Source: DAIMZI01 sp036734025
GTDB taxonomy: Bacteria > Pseudomonadota > Alphaproteobacteria > Rhizobiales > Rhodomicrobiaceae
DNA: 64,000 bases
Direction of reading: 5' to 3'
NCBI GenBank assembly: GCA_036734025.1
Contig: DAIMZI010000005.1
Span: forward strand, 1-64,000
Below are positions 43,436 to 53,195 of this stretch, in pieces (positions within the stretch are counted from its first letter, which is position 1; each line of letters starts with the position of its first letter). A model generated the notes under the pieces. That model was not told the DNA's origin. It saw nothing but the letters and a program-made list of their open reading frames with translations, and ran no database searches. Made by a program: the position numbers and the translations under genes.

Positions 43436-44119
43436 TCAGCCATGAAGGGGCGGGACGAACAGGGCGCACGGTCCCGACTGAATGTCCTGCGAGGACCGGG
43501 CCTGATGGCCCGAGGCAACCACGCGCTCGCCATCAACGAGCACATCGCCTGCGGCAACGAGCCGCAGCGCCTGCGGGTAGATCCGGTGTTCGGCGGCCAG
43601 CACCCGCAAGGCCAGGCTGTCGGCTGTATCCTGCGGCAGCACCGGCACGGCAGCCTGGGCTATGATCGGCCCTTCATCCATTTGCGCGCGGACGAAATGA
43701 ACCGTGCAGCCGCTGATAAGCACGCCGGCGGCAATCACCCGTTCATGGGTATGAAGGCCGCGAAATGCGGGCAGCAGCGAGGGATGAATGTTCAACTGCC
43801 TGTCGCGCCAGCTTTCGACGAACTCTTCGCTCAGCAATCGCATGAACCCGGCATTGCAGACCAGATCGATGCCGGCATCGCGCAGCGCATCATCGAGGCT
43901 GGCATCGAAAGCCCGGCGCGAGGCAAAGCCCTTGTGATCTATGGTGAGTGCTGGAATGTTTTCACGCGCCGCCGTTTGCAGACCCGGCGCATCCGGGCGG
44001 TTGGATATCACCAGTGTGATTTCGGCCGGATAATCGGGCGCGCGCGCCGCCTCGATCAGCGCCGCCATGTTGCTGCCGCGGCCCGAAATGAGGACGCCCA
44101 CGCGCTTGCGCCGGTTCAT
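43436..44119 (-). CDS. purN: Phosphoribosylglycinamide formyltransferase
   Basis: Transfers a formyl group from 10-formyl-THF to GAR, the third step of purine synthesis. The start used here overlaps the purM stop as ATGA (44119), giving 227 residues. Motifs are VLISGRGSNMAALI, NAGFMRLL, the active-site NIHPSLLPAFRGLHTHE with the essential His, and VDEGPII-type GPIIAQ. The C-terminal ~20 residues are longer than usual. It forms an operon with purM, a conserved pair. Confidence 0.96.
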   Translation of the reverse strand: MNRRKRVGVLISGRGSNMAALIEAARAPDYPAEITLVISNRPDAPGLQTAARENIPALTIDHKGFASRRAFDASLDDALRDAGIDLVCNAGFMRLLSEEFVESWRDRQLNIHPSLLPAFRGLHTHERVIAAGVLISGCTVHFVRAQMDEGPIIAQAAVPVLPQDTADSLALRVLAAEHRIYPQALRLVAAGDVLVDGERVVASGHQARSSQDIQSGPCALFVPPLHG

Positions 44120-45198
44120 TCGCCCCACTCCAGCCGTCCGGAAAAGGCCACCGCCTCGCCTTCGCGCGTCGCCAGATGGCCGAGGACGGCAGGCTTCAGG
44201 CCGCGTGCGGCAAAATGTTGGCTGACGCCTTCGGCATCATCCCTATCAACCACGACGACCAGCCCGACGCCGCAGTTGAAGACCCGCAGCATCTCTTCGT
44301 CCGCGACATTTCCCGTCCGCGCCAGCCAGCCGAAGACCGGCGGCGGGCTCAGCGCATCGAGGCTGATCCGCGCCGCCAGATGAGCAGGCAGGATGCGCGG
44401 CACATTGCCCGGCAATCCGCCGCCGGTGATATGGGCGATCGCCTTTATCGCGGTGTTGGTCTTCAGGGCTTCGAGGACTGGGCGGACATAGATGCGGGTA
44501 GGTCTCAACAGCGCTTGCGCCAGCGTTTGTCCGGGCATGAAGGGCGCCGGTTCGCTCCAGTCGAGCCCGGCGCGTTCGAAAATGGCGCGCACCAGCGAAA
44601 AGCCGTTGGCGTGTACCCCCGTAGAGGCGAGCCCGAGAATGACGTCGCCGGCTTTCATGTCGGCGCGCGGCAACAGCGCGGCGCGCTCGACCGCGCCGAC
44701 GGCGAACCCGGCCAGGTCGTAATCGTCAGTCGCATACATGCCAGGCATTTCCGCGGTCTCTCCGCCGATGAGCGCCGCGCCGGCTTCGCGGCAACCTTGT
44801 GCGATCCCTGCGATCACGGCGCTGGCTGTGGCTTCGTTCAGCCTGCCGCAAGCGAAATAATCGAGAAAGAAGAGCGGTTCGGCGCCCTGTACGATCAGAT
44901 CATTGACGCACATTGCCACCAGGTCGATGCCGACGGTGTCATGTTGCCCGGCCTCGATGGCGATCTTCAGCTTGGTGCCAACACCATCGGTGGCAGCGAC
45001 CAGCAGAGGATCGACGAAGCCGGCTTGCTTGAGGTCGAACAGCCCGCCAAATCCACCCAGCGCCGCATCGGCCCCGGCGCGCGCGGTGGCGGCGGCAAGC
45101 GGCTTGATGGCCTCCACCAGCCCGTCTCCGGCTTCGATATTCACGCCGGCGCGCGAATAGGTCAGGCCGGATGCGGCATCATCGGATTTGCCTGCCAT
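44116..45198 (-). CDS. purM: Phosphoribosylformylglycinamidine cyclo-ligase
   Basis: Closes the imidazole ring in purine synthesis (FGAM to AIR) with ATP. The 360-residue product begins with LTYSRAGVNIEAGDGLVEAIK and contains GGFGGLFDL, the ATDGVGTKLKIA motif, GGETAEMPG and HITGGGLPGNVPR, all signature elements. It overlaps purN by 4 bp. It is divergent from the DUF2066 gene, the standard alphaproteobacterial neighbourhood. Confidence 0.97.
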   Translation of the reverse strand: MAGKSDDAASGLTYSRAGVNIEAGDGLVEAIKPLAAATARAGADAALGGFGGLFDLKQAGFVDPLLVAATDGVGTKLKIAIEAGQHDTVGIDLVAMCVNDLIVQGAEPLFFLDYFACGRLNEATASAVIAGIAQGCREAGAALIGGETAEMPGMYATDDYDLAGFAVGAVERAALLPRADMKAGDVILGLASTGVHANGFSLVRAIFERAGLDWSEPAPFMPGQTLAQALLRPTRIYVRPVLEALKTNTAIKAIAHITGGGLPGNVPRILPAHLAARISLDALSPPPVFGWLARTGNVADEEMLRVFNCGVGLVVVVDRDDAEGVSQHFAARGLKPAVLGHLATREGEAVAFSGRLEWGE

Positions 45199-45413
45199 GG
45201 GATCCCCTCAAGCGCCTTGCATGCGCGGCGGTGCGATGAAAACGGCCTAGGCTTGCGCGTGCGGCCCTGCCGGTCAAGTGGCAGCGAACAGGCGCGTGCT
45301 GTGACGGAGCCAAATTCCGCCGTACTTGGTTGCCAATAGGTCATGTCTGGTACATTCGTGAAAAATAAATCTCGCACACTTTTTTTCGGCACGCCCTGAA
45401 AGGTTTTCCCCGC

Positions 45414-46505
45414 ATGTCGCATCTGCACAAGCACTCCGGGCTCGTCCGATTGGCCCTGATCGCCACGCTCATGCCAAGCTTTTTCATGCTTGCCGTTGCC
45501 GGGCCGGCGCGCAGCGAAAGCGTCTACACCGTCGCCAACCTGCCGGTGGCCGCCGAGGCGGCCGATGCCGTCATGGCCAAGGAACGGGCCATGGAAGAGG
45601 GGCGCGAGAGGGCCTTTCGCACGCTGCTGCTGCGGCTCACCCCGTTCAAGGCCCATGACCGGCTGCCCCAGATCGACGGACCGGCGCTCGAAGAACTCAT
45701 CGACGGCTTTGTCGTGCGCGAGGAAGGCTATTCCAGCACACGCTATGTGGCGCGGATCGATTTCAGCTTCCAGCCGCGCCGGATAAAGGACCTGCTGAAC
45801 CGTTTCGGCGTCACCTTCACCGACCGTCAGGCAAGCCCGCGCATCGTGGTGCCTGCCTGGTCTGGGGCCGGCGATGATGGTGCGCAGGTCTGGCGCGCGG
45901 CCTGGAGCAGGCTTGATCTTGAACATTCGCTGGCTCCGGTGAAGCTGGCGGGCGAGCGCGATATTGGTGCGCTGCCGCTCGCCGCGATCGCGGCCGGCCA
46001 GGCAATGGAGCAGGCAAAATATCAGCTTCGCGCCGAGCACATCGTTCTGGCAGGTGTCCAGATCAGCGAAGACGGCAGCATCCTGCGTCTCAATCTTTCG
46101 GGCGAGGACGATCAGGGCCGCTTTGCCTCGACCCAGGATTTCCGCATCTATGATGGCGACACGGCCGAAGCGGCGGCGCAGGCGGCGCGGGTGGCGCTGG
46201 GTATCATCGAGGCTCGCTGGCGGCTGGCTTCGCTGGCGGGGCAGGGCGCTTTTGACGGGCCTGTCGAACTGGTGCGGGTCGCGTTCACCGCCGCATTCTC
46301 CAGCCTGCGCGAGTGGCAGGCGATGCGTAGCGAGATCACCAGCCTTCCGGGCGCGCAGGATGTCGAGGTCAAATCGCTGTTTGCAGGTGGCGCGGCCATC
46401 GAGATGAGCTTTCCCGGCGGCGCGGAACGACTGGCGCAGACCTGTGCGGCGCGCGGTCTTTCGCTCAGCGAGGTGCGCGGCCAGCTCATATTGCGCCGGC
46501 CATGA
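45414..46505 (+). CDS. DUF2066 domain-containing secreted protein
   Basis: A 363-residue protein with a signal peptide (about residues 10-34, LVRLALIATLMPSFFMLAVAG). The mature part begins ESVYTVANLPVAAEAADAVMAKERAMEEGRERAFRTLLLRL, the DUF2066 hallmark, and continues with YSSTRYVARIDFSFQPRRIKDLLNRFGV. The function is unknown; the protein is predicted to be periplasmic. It opens the DUF2066 - CDP-alcohol phosphatidyltransferase - hdaA - ppk - ppx run. Confidence 0.9.
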   Translation: MSHLHKHSGLVRLALIATLMPSFFMLAVAGPARSESVYTVANLPVAAEAADAVMAKERAMEEGRERAFRTLLLRLTPFKAHDRLPQIDGPALEELIDGFVVREEGYSSTRYVARIDFSFQPRRIKDLLNRFGVTFTDRQASPRIVVPAWSGAGDDGAQVWRAAWSRLDLEHSLAPVKLAGERDIGALPLAAIAAGQAMEQAKYQLRAEHIVLAGVQISEDGSILRLNLSGEDDQGRFASTQDFRIYDGDTAEAAAQAARVALGIIEARWRLASLAGQGAFDGPVELVRVAFTAAFSSLREWQAMRSEITSLPGAQDVEVKSLFAGGAAIEMSFPGGAERLAQTCAARGLSLSEVRGQLILRRP

Positions 46506-46639
46506 TTTTTTTTGCGTGGCAAGAAATCATAGTGGCATGAGATCGTGAATGACGGCATGATCGCAGCCCTTGGTTGCAGGATATCCTGCGCTCCCGTAAA
46601 TTCGCTTTCAGGGAGGCGGGCCTTGCCCGGCGGTGACGC

Positions 46640-47179
46640 GTGCATTTGCCGAACATCATCACGACGGCGCGTATCCTGCTGGTCCCGGTGATCATCTGGC
46701 TGACGATCACGGGTCGCTTCACGGCGGCATTCGCGTTCTTCCTGCTGGCCGGGTTGAGCGATGGCATCGACGGGTTCCTGGCGCGGCGATATGCCTGGCG
46801 CACCGAACTGGGGGCCTTTCTCGATCCGATCGCCGACAAGCTTCTGCTCGGCGGGCTGTTCCTCACGCTGGGGCTTCTGTCTCATCTTCCGGTGTGGCTG
46901 GTCATCGTCGTCATCAGCAGGGACGTGCTCATCGTCGGCGCGGTCATATTGTCGTGGATGATGGACCGCCCGGTGGCGATGCGCCCCATAATCCTCAGCA
47001 AGCTGAATACGGCCGCCCAGATCGCCCTCGTCAGCCTGGTGCTGGCGCAACTGGGCTTCCTGCCGCAGGCTGAGCGGCTGGTCAACGCGCTGATATGGCT
47101 TACAGGGGGGCTGACGGTGATATCGGCAGGCGTATATATTGTGCGCTGGCTGCGCCATATGTCGGCGCCAGAGACGTGA
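46640..47179 (+). CDS. CDP-alcohol phosphatidyltransferase family protein
   Basis: A 179-residue membrane enzyme that joins a CDP-diacylglycerol to an alcohol. The diagnostic motif DG-x2-AR-x8-G-x3-D-x3-D is complete: D44, G45, A48, R49, G58, D62, D66. Four to six helices are predicted. The alcohol (glycerol phosphate, or another for cardiolipin-type synthesis) cannot be deduced. Translation starts at a GTG. It follows DUF2066 by 134 bp. Confidence 0.9.
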   Translation: MHLPNIITTARILLVPVIIWLTITGRFTAAFAFFLLAGLSDGIDGFLARRYAWRTELGAFLDPIADKLLLGGLFLTLGLLSHLPVWLVIVVISRDVLIVGAVILSWMMDRPVAMRPIILSKLNTAAQIALVSLVLAQLGFLPQAERLVNALIWLTGGLTVISAGVYIVRWLRHMSAPET

Positions 47180-47249
47180 TGCGGTGCGATGGCCGGCAGA
47201 TGCGCAAACAGGTTTGGATCGAGACGCAAATGATGGCGAGCAAAACGGC

Positions 47250-47939
47250 ATGAGCCGGCGCACCGACCCCAAGCCCGGCGCGCAATTGCCGCTTGATCTG
47301 CGCCATGTGCCGGCGCTGGACGCCGATGACTTCCTCATCAGCGGCTCGAACGCCGCGGCGATGGCATTGGTGGACACCTGGCCGGCCTGGAGCGGTCGCG
47401 CTTGCCTCATCGCCGGCCCGTCCGGTTCGGGCAAGAGCCATCTTGTCAATGTCTGGCGCAAGCGCAGCGGCGCGCGCGTGCTTGGGGCGGGTACACTGAC
47501 CCAGGCGATGATCGTGGGGCATGACGCGCAGCCGCTGGCGATCGAGGATCTCGACACGCAGCCGATTGATGAGCGCGCGCTTTTTCACCTGATGAACCTG
47601 TCGCGCGAGCGCGGGTTCGATCTGCTGTTCACCGCGCGCAGCCTGCCTGGACATTGGCCGATTGCACTTCCCGATCTGCGCTCGCGCCTGCGCGCCCTGC
47701 CTGTCGCCGAAATCAAGGCGCCAGATGATGCGCTGCTGCGCGGCGTTCTCATCAAGCTGTTCGATGACCGCCAAATCTTCGCTTCGCCCGCGGTGATCGA
47801 TTTCATGGTGCTGCGCATGGAGCGCTCGATTGCGGCCGCGGTGATGCTCGTGGAGCGCATGGACAAGGCGGCGCTGGCGGAAAAACGGCGCATCTCGCGC
47901 AATTTCGCTGCGCGTTTCTTGTCAGACACGGCACAATGA
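47250..47939 (+). CDS. hdaA: DnaA-related regulatory inactivator of replication (Hda/HdaA type)
   Basis: A 229-residue AAA+ protein related to DnaA. With the sliding clamp, Hda proteins stimulate ATP hydrolysis by DnaA to stop over-initiation. The N-terminus QLPLDL (residues 12-17) matches the clamp-binding motif. Walker A is GPSGSGKS (56-63) and Walker B LAIEDLD. The domain ends at about residue 215, without the DnaA DNA-binding domain, as expected. The ATG at 47250 is favoured over an upstream extension because it places QLPLDL near the N-terminus. Its stop overlaps a possible ppk start. Confidence 0.92.
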   Translation: MSRRTDPKPGAQLPLDLRHVPALDADDFLISGSNAAAMALVDTWPAWSGRACLIAGPSGSGKSHLVNVWRKRSGARVLGAGTLTQAMIVGHDAQPLAIEDLDTQPIDERALFHLMNLSRERGFDLLFTARSLPGHWPIALPDLRSRLRALPVAEIKAPDDALLRGVLIKLFDDRQIFASPAVIDFMVLRMERSIAAAVMLVERMDKAALAEKRRISRNFAARFLSDTAQ

Positions 47940-47998
47940 GACAGGGTCCGGGGGAGAGCGGCCTGCTTGTGTCAGCGGCAACAGGGATCGGAGCAAAG

Positions 47999-50254
47999 AT
48001 GAATCTCGCCGAAAAATTTCCCAGCGAGGAGATGCTGGAAGCGATCCGAAAGCGCGGACCGGAGAGGTTTTACAATCGTGAACTGTCCTGGCTGCAATTC
48101 AACAGCCGCGTGCTCGAGGAGGCCGCCAACACCGAACACCCTCTGCTTGAGAGGCTGCGCTTTCTGGCGATCTCGGCATCCAACCTGGATGAGTTCTACA
48201 TCGTGCGTCTTGCCGGGCTGAAGGAGCATATCGCCGAAGGCATCGCCGCGCTGAGCCCGGAAGGATTGAGCGCGTCTCAGCAGCTCGAGCAGATCAATGC
48301 CATGGTCGCCCGGTTGTCGCGTGCGCAGCATGATCAATGGCTGGCGCTCAAGAGCGAACTGGAAAAAGCCGGTGTTCATGTCGCCACGCCCGATACGTTG
48401 AGCAAGGATGAACGTGACTGGCTGGAGGCGTTCTTCATCAATGAACTCTTTCCCGTGCTGACGCCGATAGCGGTCGATCCGGCTCATCCTTTCCCGTTCA
48501 TCCCGAATTTCGGTTTCACGCTTGGCGTTGAACTGCGCAGTCGCGGGGAAGATGACGCCCAGCCCGGATTGCAGCGCATGTATGCGCTCATTCCCATGCC
48601 GATTGGCATCAAGCGTTTCATCCGCCTGCCGAGCGATGGCGCCACGACGAAGACTGGCAAGCCCGTCGTCCGCTTCATCCAGTCCGAAACGCTGGTGTCG
48701 ATGTTCGTCGAGCGCGTCTTTCCCGACTTCGACATAACTATTCAGGGGTCCTTCCGGGTGCTGCGCGACAGCGACATCGCCGTTCAGGAAAAGGCTGAAG
48801 ACCTTGTCCTGCTGTTTGAGCGTGCGCTCAAGAAGCGCCGGCTCGGCTCTGTGATCCGCCTCGGCGTCGAAGCCAGCGTACCCAAACGTTTCCGCCGCAT
48901 GGTCATCGACACGCTCGATGTGGACGCCTCGCAGGTGTTCTCGCATCAGGGCCTGCTGGGGCTGACGGATGTCCGCGAGCTGATCGTGCCCGAGCGCGAC
49001 GACCTGCAATTCAAGCCGTTCACCATCCGCTTTCCCGAGCGCATCCGTGAACATGGCGGGGACTGTCTGGCAGCGATCGGGGCCAAGGACATTCTGGTTC
49101 ACCATCCCTACGAATCGTTTGATGTGGTCTCGCAGTTCCTGCGCCAGGCCGCGCGCGACCGCGACGTCGTGGCGATCAAGTGGACGCTCTATCGCACCTC
49201 GCAGAAATCGCCGATCGTCGAGGCCCTGATCGAGGCAGCCGAGGCCGAAAAGGAGGTGACGGCGGTCATCGAGATCAAGGCACGGTTCGATGAAAAGGCC
49301 AATATCGGCTGGGCCAAGGATCTGGAAGCCGCCGGCGTGCGAGTGGTGTTCGGGTTCATGGAACTGAAGACCCATGCCAAGCTGGGCCAGGTGGTGCGCC
49401 GCGAGCCCGGCGGCTTGCGCAGCTATTGCCACATAGGCACCGGAAATTATCATCCGGTTACCGCGAAGATCTACACCGACCTGTCGTTCTTTACCGCCGA
49501 TCCCGCGATCGGCCGCGATGTCGCGCGCATCTTCAATTATGTGACTGGCTATGCGCGGCCGAGGGATCTTGAACTGATGTCGGCATCGCCAGGGGGCATC
49601 AAGGCCCACATACTGGCTTGCATCGCCGAAGAAGCGGCCCATGCCAAGGCCGGCCGGCTATCGGGCATATGGATGAAATGCAATGCGCTGGTCGATACAG
49701 ACATCATCGACGCGCTTTATGCCGCAAGCGCAGCGGGCGTGCCCATCGAACTGGTGGTGCGCGGCATCTGCTGTCTGCGCCCGGGCGTGCCTGGCCTGTC
49801 CGATACGATCCGCGCCAAGAGCATCGTCGGCCGCTTCCTAGAGCACTCCAGGATCTACTGTTTCGGCGCCGGCCACGGTTTGCCTTCGCCGAACGCACAG
49901 GTCTACATAAGTTCGGCCGACCTGATGCCGCGAAATCTGGAGCGCCGTGTCGAGGCAATGACGCCGATCCTCAATCCGACCGTGCATGAACAGGTGCTGG
50001 GCCAGATCATGCTGGCCAACCTCAAGGATAACCGGCAAAGTTGGGAGATATTGTCAGACGGCACATCAAGGCGTATCAGCCCGGCCGCGGACGAAGAGCC
50101 GTTCAATGCGCACGAATATTTCATGAACAACCCAAGTCTGTCGGGACGAGGTGAATCTCTGGGCAAGAGCTTTCCCCCGCCGGTTTCGATAAATGGAAAT
50201 GCACTAGCGCATTCTGCTCCGGCCAAACCGGGGCGGGCCGCCGGCGCGGAGTAG
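47999..50254 (+). CDS. ppk: Polyphosphate kinase 1
   Basis: Makes polyphosphate from ATP (reversible). The 751-residue product has the N-terminal RFYNRELSWLQFNSRVLEEA, a middle VHHPYESFDVV and the C-terminal catalytic region THAKLGQVVRREPGGLRSYCHIGTGNYHP, where the histidine of THAKL is the phosphate-carrying residue. The chosen ATG has a GGAG site 5 bp before it. An ATG at 47936, overlapping the hdaA stop as ATGA, would add 21 residues and cannot be excluded. Followed by ppx after 5 bp. Confidence 0.95.
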   Translation: MNLAEKFPSEEMLEAIRKRGPERFYNRELSWLQFNSRVLEEAANTEHPLLERLRFLAISASNLDEFYIVRLAGLKEHIAEGIAALSPEGLSASQQLEQINAMVARLSRAQHDQWLALKSELEKAGVHVATPDTLSKDERDWLEAFFINELFPVLTPIAVDPAHPFPFIPNFGFTLGVELRSRGEDDAQPGLQRMYALIPMPIGIKRFIRLPSDGATTKTGKPVVRFIQSETLVSMFVERVFPDFDITIQGSFRVLRDSDIAVQEKAEDLVLLFERALKKRRLGSVIRLGVEASVPKRFRRMVIDTLDVDASQVFSHQGLLGLTDVRELIVPERDDLQFKPFTIRFPERIREHGGDCLAAIGAKDILVHHPYESFDVVSQFLRQAARDRDVVAIKWTLYRTSQKSPIVEALIEAAEAEKEVTAVIEIKARFDEKANIGWAKDLEAAGVRVVFGFMELKTHAKLGQVVRREPGGLRSYCHIGTGNYHPVTAKIYTDLSFFTADPAIGRDVARIFNYVTGYARPRDLELMSASPGGIKAHILACIAEEAAHAKAGRLSGIWMKCNALVDTDIIDALYAASAAGVPIELVVRGICCLRPGVPGLSDTIRAKSIVGRFLEHSRIYCFGAGHGLPSPNAQVYISSADLMPRNLERRVEAMTPILNPTVHEQVLGQIMLANLKDNRQSWEILSDGTSRRISPAADEEPFNAHEYFMNNPSLSGRGESLGKSFPPPVSINGNALAHSAPAKPGRAAGAE

Positions 50255-50259
50255 GTCGC

Positions 50260-51852
50260 ATGGATCTGGACACCAACACCAGGCTGGATCGGCGCAAGCC
50301 GGTCGCCGTCATCGATATCGGCTCGAATACGGTCCGCCTCGTGGTGTTCGAGGGGCTGACGCGCAGCCCGACCCAGTTGCACAATGAAAGCGTGGCCTGC
50401 CGGCTGGGCAGCGGCGTCGCCAAGACGGGCCGCATCCGCGAGGAAAATGCCGCGCTCGCCCTGGAAAGCCTGCAGCGCTTTTCCGCAATCATCCGGCACA
50501 TGAAGGTAAAGACGTTTCGCCCGTTTGCGACTGCTGCGGTGCGCGCTGCGGAAAATGGCGCGGAGTTCATCCAGAATGCGCAACGTATCTGCCGCTGCGA
50601 GATCGAGGTTCTGAGCGCCGAGCGCGAGGCAGAGCTAACGTCAAACGGGATCCTTTCAGGCTTTTTCGGCGCGCCTGATGGTATCGCGGGCGATATGGGC
50701 GGGCGCAGCCTGGAGCTCGTGAATATCGAGAAGGGCGTGATCCGCATGGCTGATCCCGCGCCCGTGAGCCTGCCGCTCGGCCACCTGCACATGACCGAGG
50801 AGTTCGGCGACGATTTTTCCGCCGCAAAGACGGTGACCGATGAAGCGCTGGGGACCATTGACTGGCTGAAAGATGGCAACAAGCGGACCTTCTTTGCGAT
50901 CGGCGGGGAATGGCGCGCTCTGGCCCGGCTGCACATGGCGGCCAATGATTATCCGCTGCGCATCTTCCACGGCTATGAACTGAGCGCACAGAGCATGATC
51001 GAATTCGCCCGCGAGCTCGTCGGCAAGCCCGACAGCGGCGTGCCGGGCATCGACCAGCTCTCGCGCAGCCGGCGCGAGACGGTCCGTCATGCGGCGCTGG
51101 TGTTGTCGCGCACGCTGAAGGCGCTGGGTTCATCGCGGGTCGTGATTTCGGCGTTCGGGGTGCGTGAAGGCCTGCTGTACACCATGCTTGATGACAAGGA
51201 ACGCGCGCGCGACCCGTTGATCGCTGCATGCGAAGAGGCTGCGCTGGTGGGCGGGCGCTCGCTGGCATATGTGCGCGAATTGTGCGACTGGACCGATACG
51301 CTGTTCGCCGAGGTCGGCCATGATGAAACCGTCGACGAGCGCCGGCTGCGCCACGCTGCATGCCTGCTGTCCGATGTCGGCTGGCGCGCCCACCCCGATT
51401 ATCGCGGCGAGCAATGTCTGAATCTTTCGGCGCATTGGGCCGTGGCGGGGACCAACCACCAGGGACGAGCTTTCATCGCGCTGGCGAACTATTATCGCCA
51501 TGAGGGCTCGCTCAAGGGTGAGGTGAGCCCGGTCTTCCGCCGGCTGTTCGATGGTGCAGAAGGCGGCTCGCGGGCGCAGGAGCGGGCGCGCATTCTCGGC
51601 AGCGCCATGCGTGCTGCCTACATGATATCGGCCGGAACGACCCACGTCATCACCAAGACCCCCCTGCATCTGATCGACGGCAAGCTGAGCTTGAGCCTGC
51701 CGCGTGAATTCCACGAATTCGGCGGTGACCGGCTGCGCCAGCGTGTGGCCCAACTCGGCAACATTTTGGGGCTGGAGACCCAGGTTCGCCTGCTCGACAA
51801 GCCAGGCGGCGCCCAAGGCCTGGTCTCGGCGATTGCCGAGCGGCTGCGATGA
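50260..51852 (+). CDS. ppx: Exopolyphosphatase (Ppx/GppA family)
   Basis: Degrades polyphosphate, the opposite of Ppk. The 530-residue product has the ASKHA-fold motifs VAVIDIGSNTVRLVVFEG at the N-terminus, PFATAAVRAAENG, and GDMGGRSLEL (phosphate loop, with Arg in place of the usual Gly after GG). The C-terminal ~200 residues form the extended helical/HD-like part. The start lies 5 bp from the ppk stop, so both genes are co-transcribed. GppA-like (p)ppGpp activity cannot be excluded. Confidence 0.94.
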   Translation: MDLDTNTRLDRRKPVAVIDIGSNTVRLVVFEGLTRSPTQLHNESVACRLGSGVAKTGRIREENAALALESLQRFSAIIRHMKVKTFRPFATAAVRAAENGAEFIQNAQRICRCEIEVLSAEREAELTSNGILSGFFGAPDGIAGDMGGRSLELVNIEKGVIRMADPAPVSLPLGHLHMTEEFGDDFSAAKTVTDEALGTIDWLKDGNKRTFFAIGGEWRALARLHMAANDYPLRIFHGYELSAQSMIEFARELVGKPDSGVPGIDQLSRSRRETVRHAALVLSRTLKALGSSRVVISAFGVREGLLYTMLDDKERARDPLIAACEEAALVGGRSLAYVRELCDWTDTLFAEVGHDETVDERRLRHAACLLSDVGWRAHPDYRGEQCLNLSAHWAVAGTNHQGRAFIALANYYRHEGSLKGEVSPVFRRLFDGAEGGSRAQERARILGSAMRAAYMISAGTTHVITKTPLHLIDGKLSLSLPREFHEFGGDRLRQRVAQLGNILGLETQVRLLDKPGGAQGLVSAIAERLR

Positions 51853-51909
51853 CCGGGTGGTGGATGTTACCTTGCGCCTTTGGCATGACGCCAGAATGAA
51901 CCAGAGATC

Positions 51910-52830
51910 ATGGAAACAGACCTATACAAGCTGCTTGGACTGAGCCGGTCGGCCTCGACCGACGAGATCCGCCAAGCCTACCGGAAGCTGGCCAAGGAAA
52001 ATCACCCTGATCTGCATCCCGGCGACCAGGCTGCGGAAGACAAGTTCAAGCTTATCTCAGCCGCCTTTGCCATTCTCGGCGATCCGGAAAAAAAGCGTCG
52101 CTATGACGCCGGCGAAATCGACGCCAGTGGCCAGGAGCGCCCGCGCCAGTCCTATTATCGCGAATATGCCGGTGGTGCTGACGGCGCGCGCTACACCACC
52201 TCGGAAGGTTATGAGGATTTCGGCGATATCTTCGGCGACATATTCGGGCGCGGGCCCTCGCGCCGGCGTACGGGCGAATTCCGCATGCCCGGAATGGATT
52301 ATCGCTACCATCTGGAGATCGACTTTCTGGAAGCGGTGCTGGGCGCCAAGAAGCGGGTTTCGCTTCCCGAGGGCGACACGCTGGATATTTCGGTGCCCGC
52401 CGGCGTGGTCGAGGGCCAGGTGCTGCGCCTGAAGGGCAAGGGCGGGCCTGGCGCGGGCGGCGGCGGCCCCGGCGATGCGCTGATCGAACTCAGCATCCGC
52501 AAACATCCGATCTATGAGCGCGACGGCGACAATATCCTGCTCGACCTGCCGGTCGGCGTCGATGAAGCCGTTCTCGGCGCCAGGATCGAGGTGCCAACCA
52601 TTCACGGCAAGGTGGCCCTCAGCATCCCGCAGGGCACCAGCAGCGGTCAGGTCTTCCGGCTCCGCAAGAAAGGCATCGAAAACACGCGGACCAAGGCGCA
52701 TGGCGACCAGCTCATCAAGATCAAGATCGTGATGCCCTCGGCGATCGACCCCGATCTGGAAGCCGCCATGCGCGACTGGCAGACACGGCATGGCTACGAC
52801 CCGCGCGCCAAGCTCAAGGGCTATCTGTGA
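51910..52830 (+). CDS. DnaJ-class co-chaperone, CbpA-like (no zinc finger)
   Basis: A 306-residue protein with an N-terminal J-domain (LYKLLGLSRSASTDEIRQAYRKLAKENHPDLHPGD, intact HPD), a Gly-rich linker (YEDFGDIFGDIFGRG) and the DnaJ C-terminal beta domains. There are no CxxCxGxG zinc modules, so it is CbpA-like, not DnaJ. It would stimulate DnaK ATPase. Its stop overlaps the start of the CbpM-like gene by one base (TGATG), an obvious pair. Confidence 0.93.
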   Translation: METDLYKLLGLSRSASTDEIRQAYRKLAKENHPDLHPGDQAAEDKFKLISAAFAILGDPEKKRRYDAGEIDASGQERPRQSYYREYAGGADGARYTTSEGYEDFGDIFGDIFGRGPSRRRTGEFRMPGMDYRYHLEIDFLEAVLGAKKRVSLPEGDTLDISVPAGVVEGQVLRLKGKGGPGAGGGGPGDALIELSIRKHPIYERDGDNILLDLPVGVDEAVLGARIEVPTIHGKVALSIPQGTSSGQVFRLRKKGIENTRTKAHGDQLIKIKIVMPSAIDPDLEAAMRDWQTRHGYDPRAKLKGYL

Positions 52831-53195
52831 TGCGACGCCTGCGCGAAATAATCATCGAGGTTGATGGGCTTACTGAAGCCGAGATTTTGTCGTGGGTGGA
52901 GGTGGGCTGGGTGCGGCCGGCTGTGCACCATGGCGAGCCCGGCTTCTCGCAGGCCGACGTTGCCCGCATTTCCCTCATCGCCGATCTGCGCCAGCGCATG
53001 GGCATCAATGATGAGGCCATGCCGGTCATTCTCGATCTGATCGACCAGATCCACGGTCTGCGTGAGGAGTTGCGCATCGTGCTGGGTGCGATCGATGATC
53101 AGCCCGAACCGGTGCGCAGCCGGCTTCGTGAGGCCGTGCGGCTTCATCATGCAATGGACAGCGGCAAGGTGGGCGCGCACGAGGGCGAGGATTGA
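52830..53195 (+). CDS. CbpM-like chaperone modulator
   Basis: A 121-residue MerR-like helix-turn-helix protein. The pattern LTEAEILSWVEVGWVRP, then FSQADVARISLIADLRQRMGINDEAMPVILDLIDQIHGLREELRIVL fits CbpM, which binds the J-domain of CbpA and blocks its action. The one-base overlap with the CbpA-like gene supports that role. An alternative GTG start one codon earlier exists. It converges with the phosphatase gene. Confidence 0.85.
   Translation: MRRLREIIIEVDGLTEAEILSWVEVGWVRPAVHHGEPGFSQADVARISLIADLRQRMGINDEAMPVILDLIDQIHGLREELRIVLGAIDDQPEPVRSRLREAVRLHHAMDSGKVGAHEGED

Noticed and set aside
47972..49642. 556-codon minus-strand frame opposite ppk
   Set aside because: Antisense shadow; ppk motifs are complete on the plus strand.
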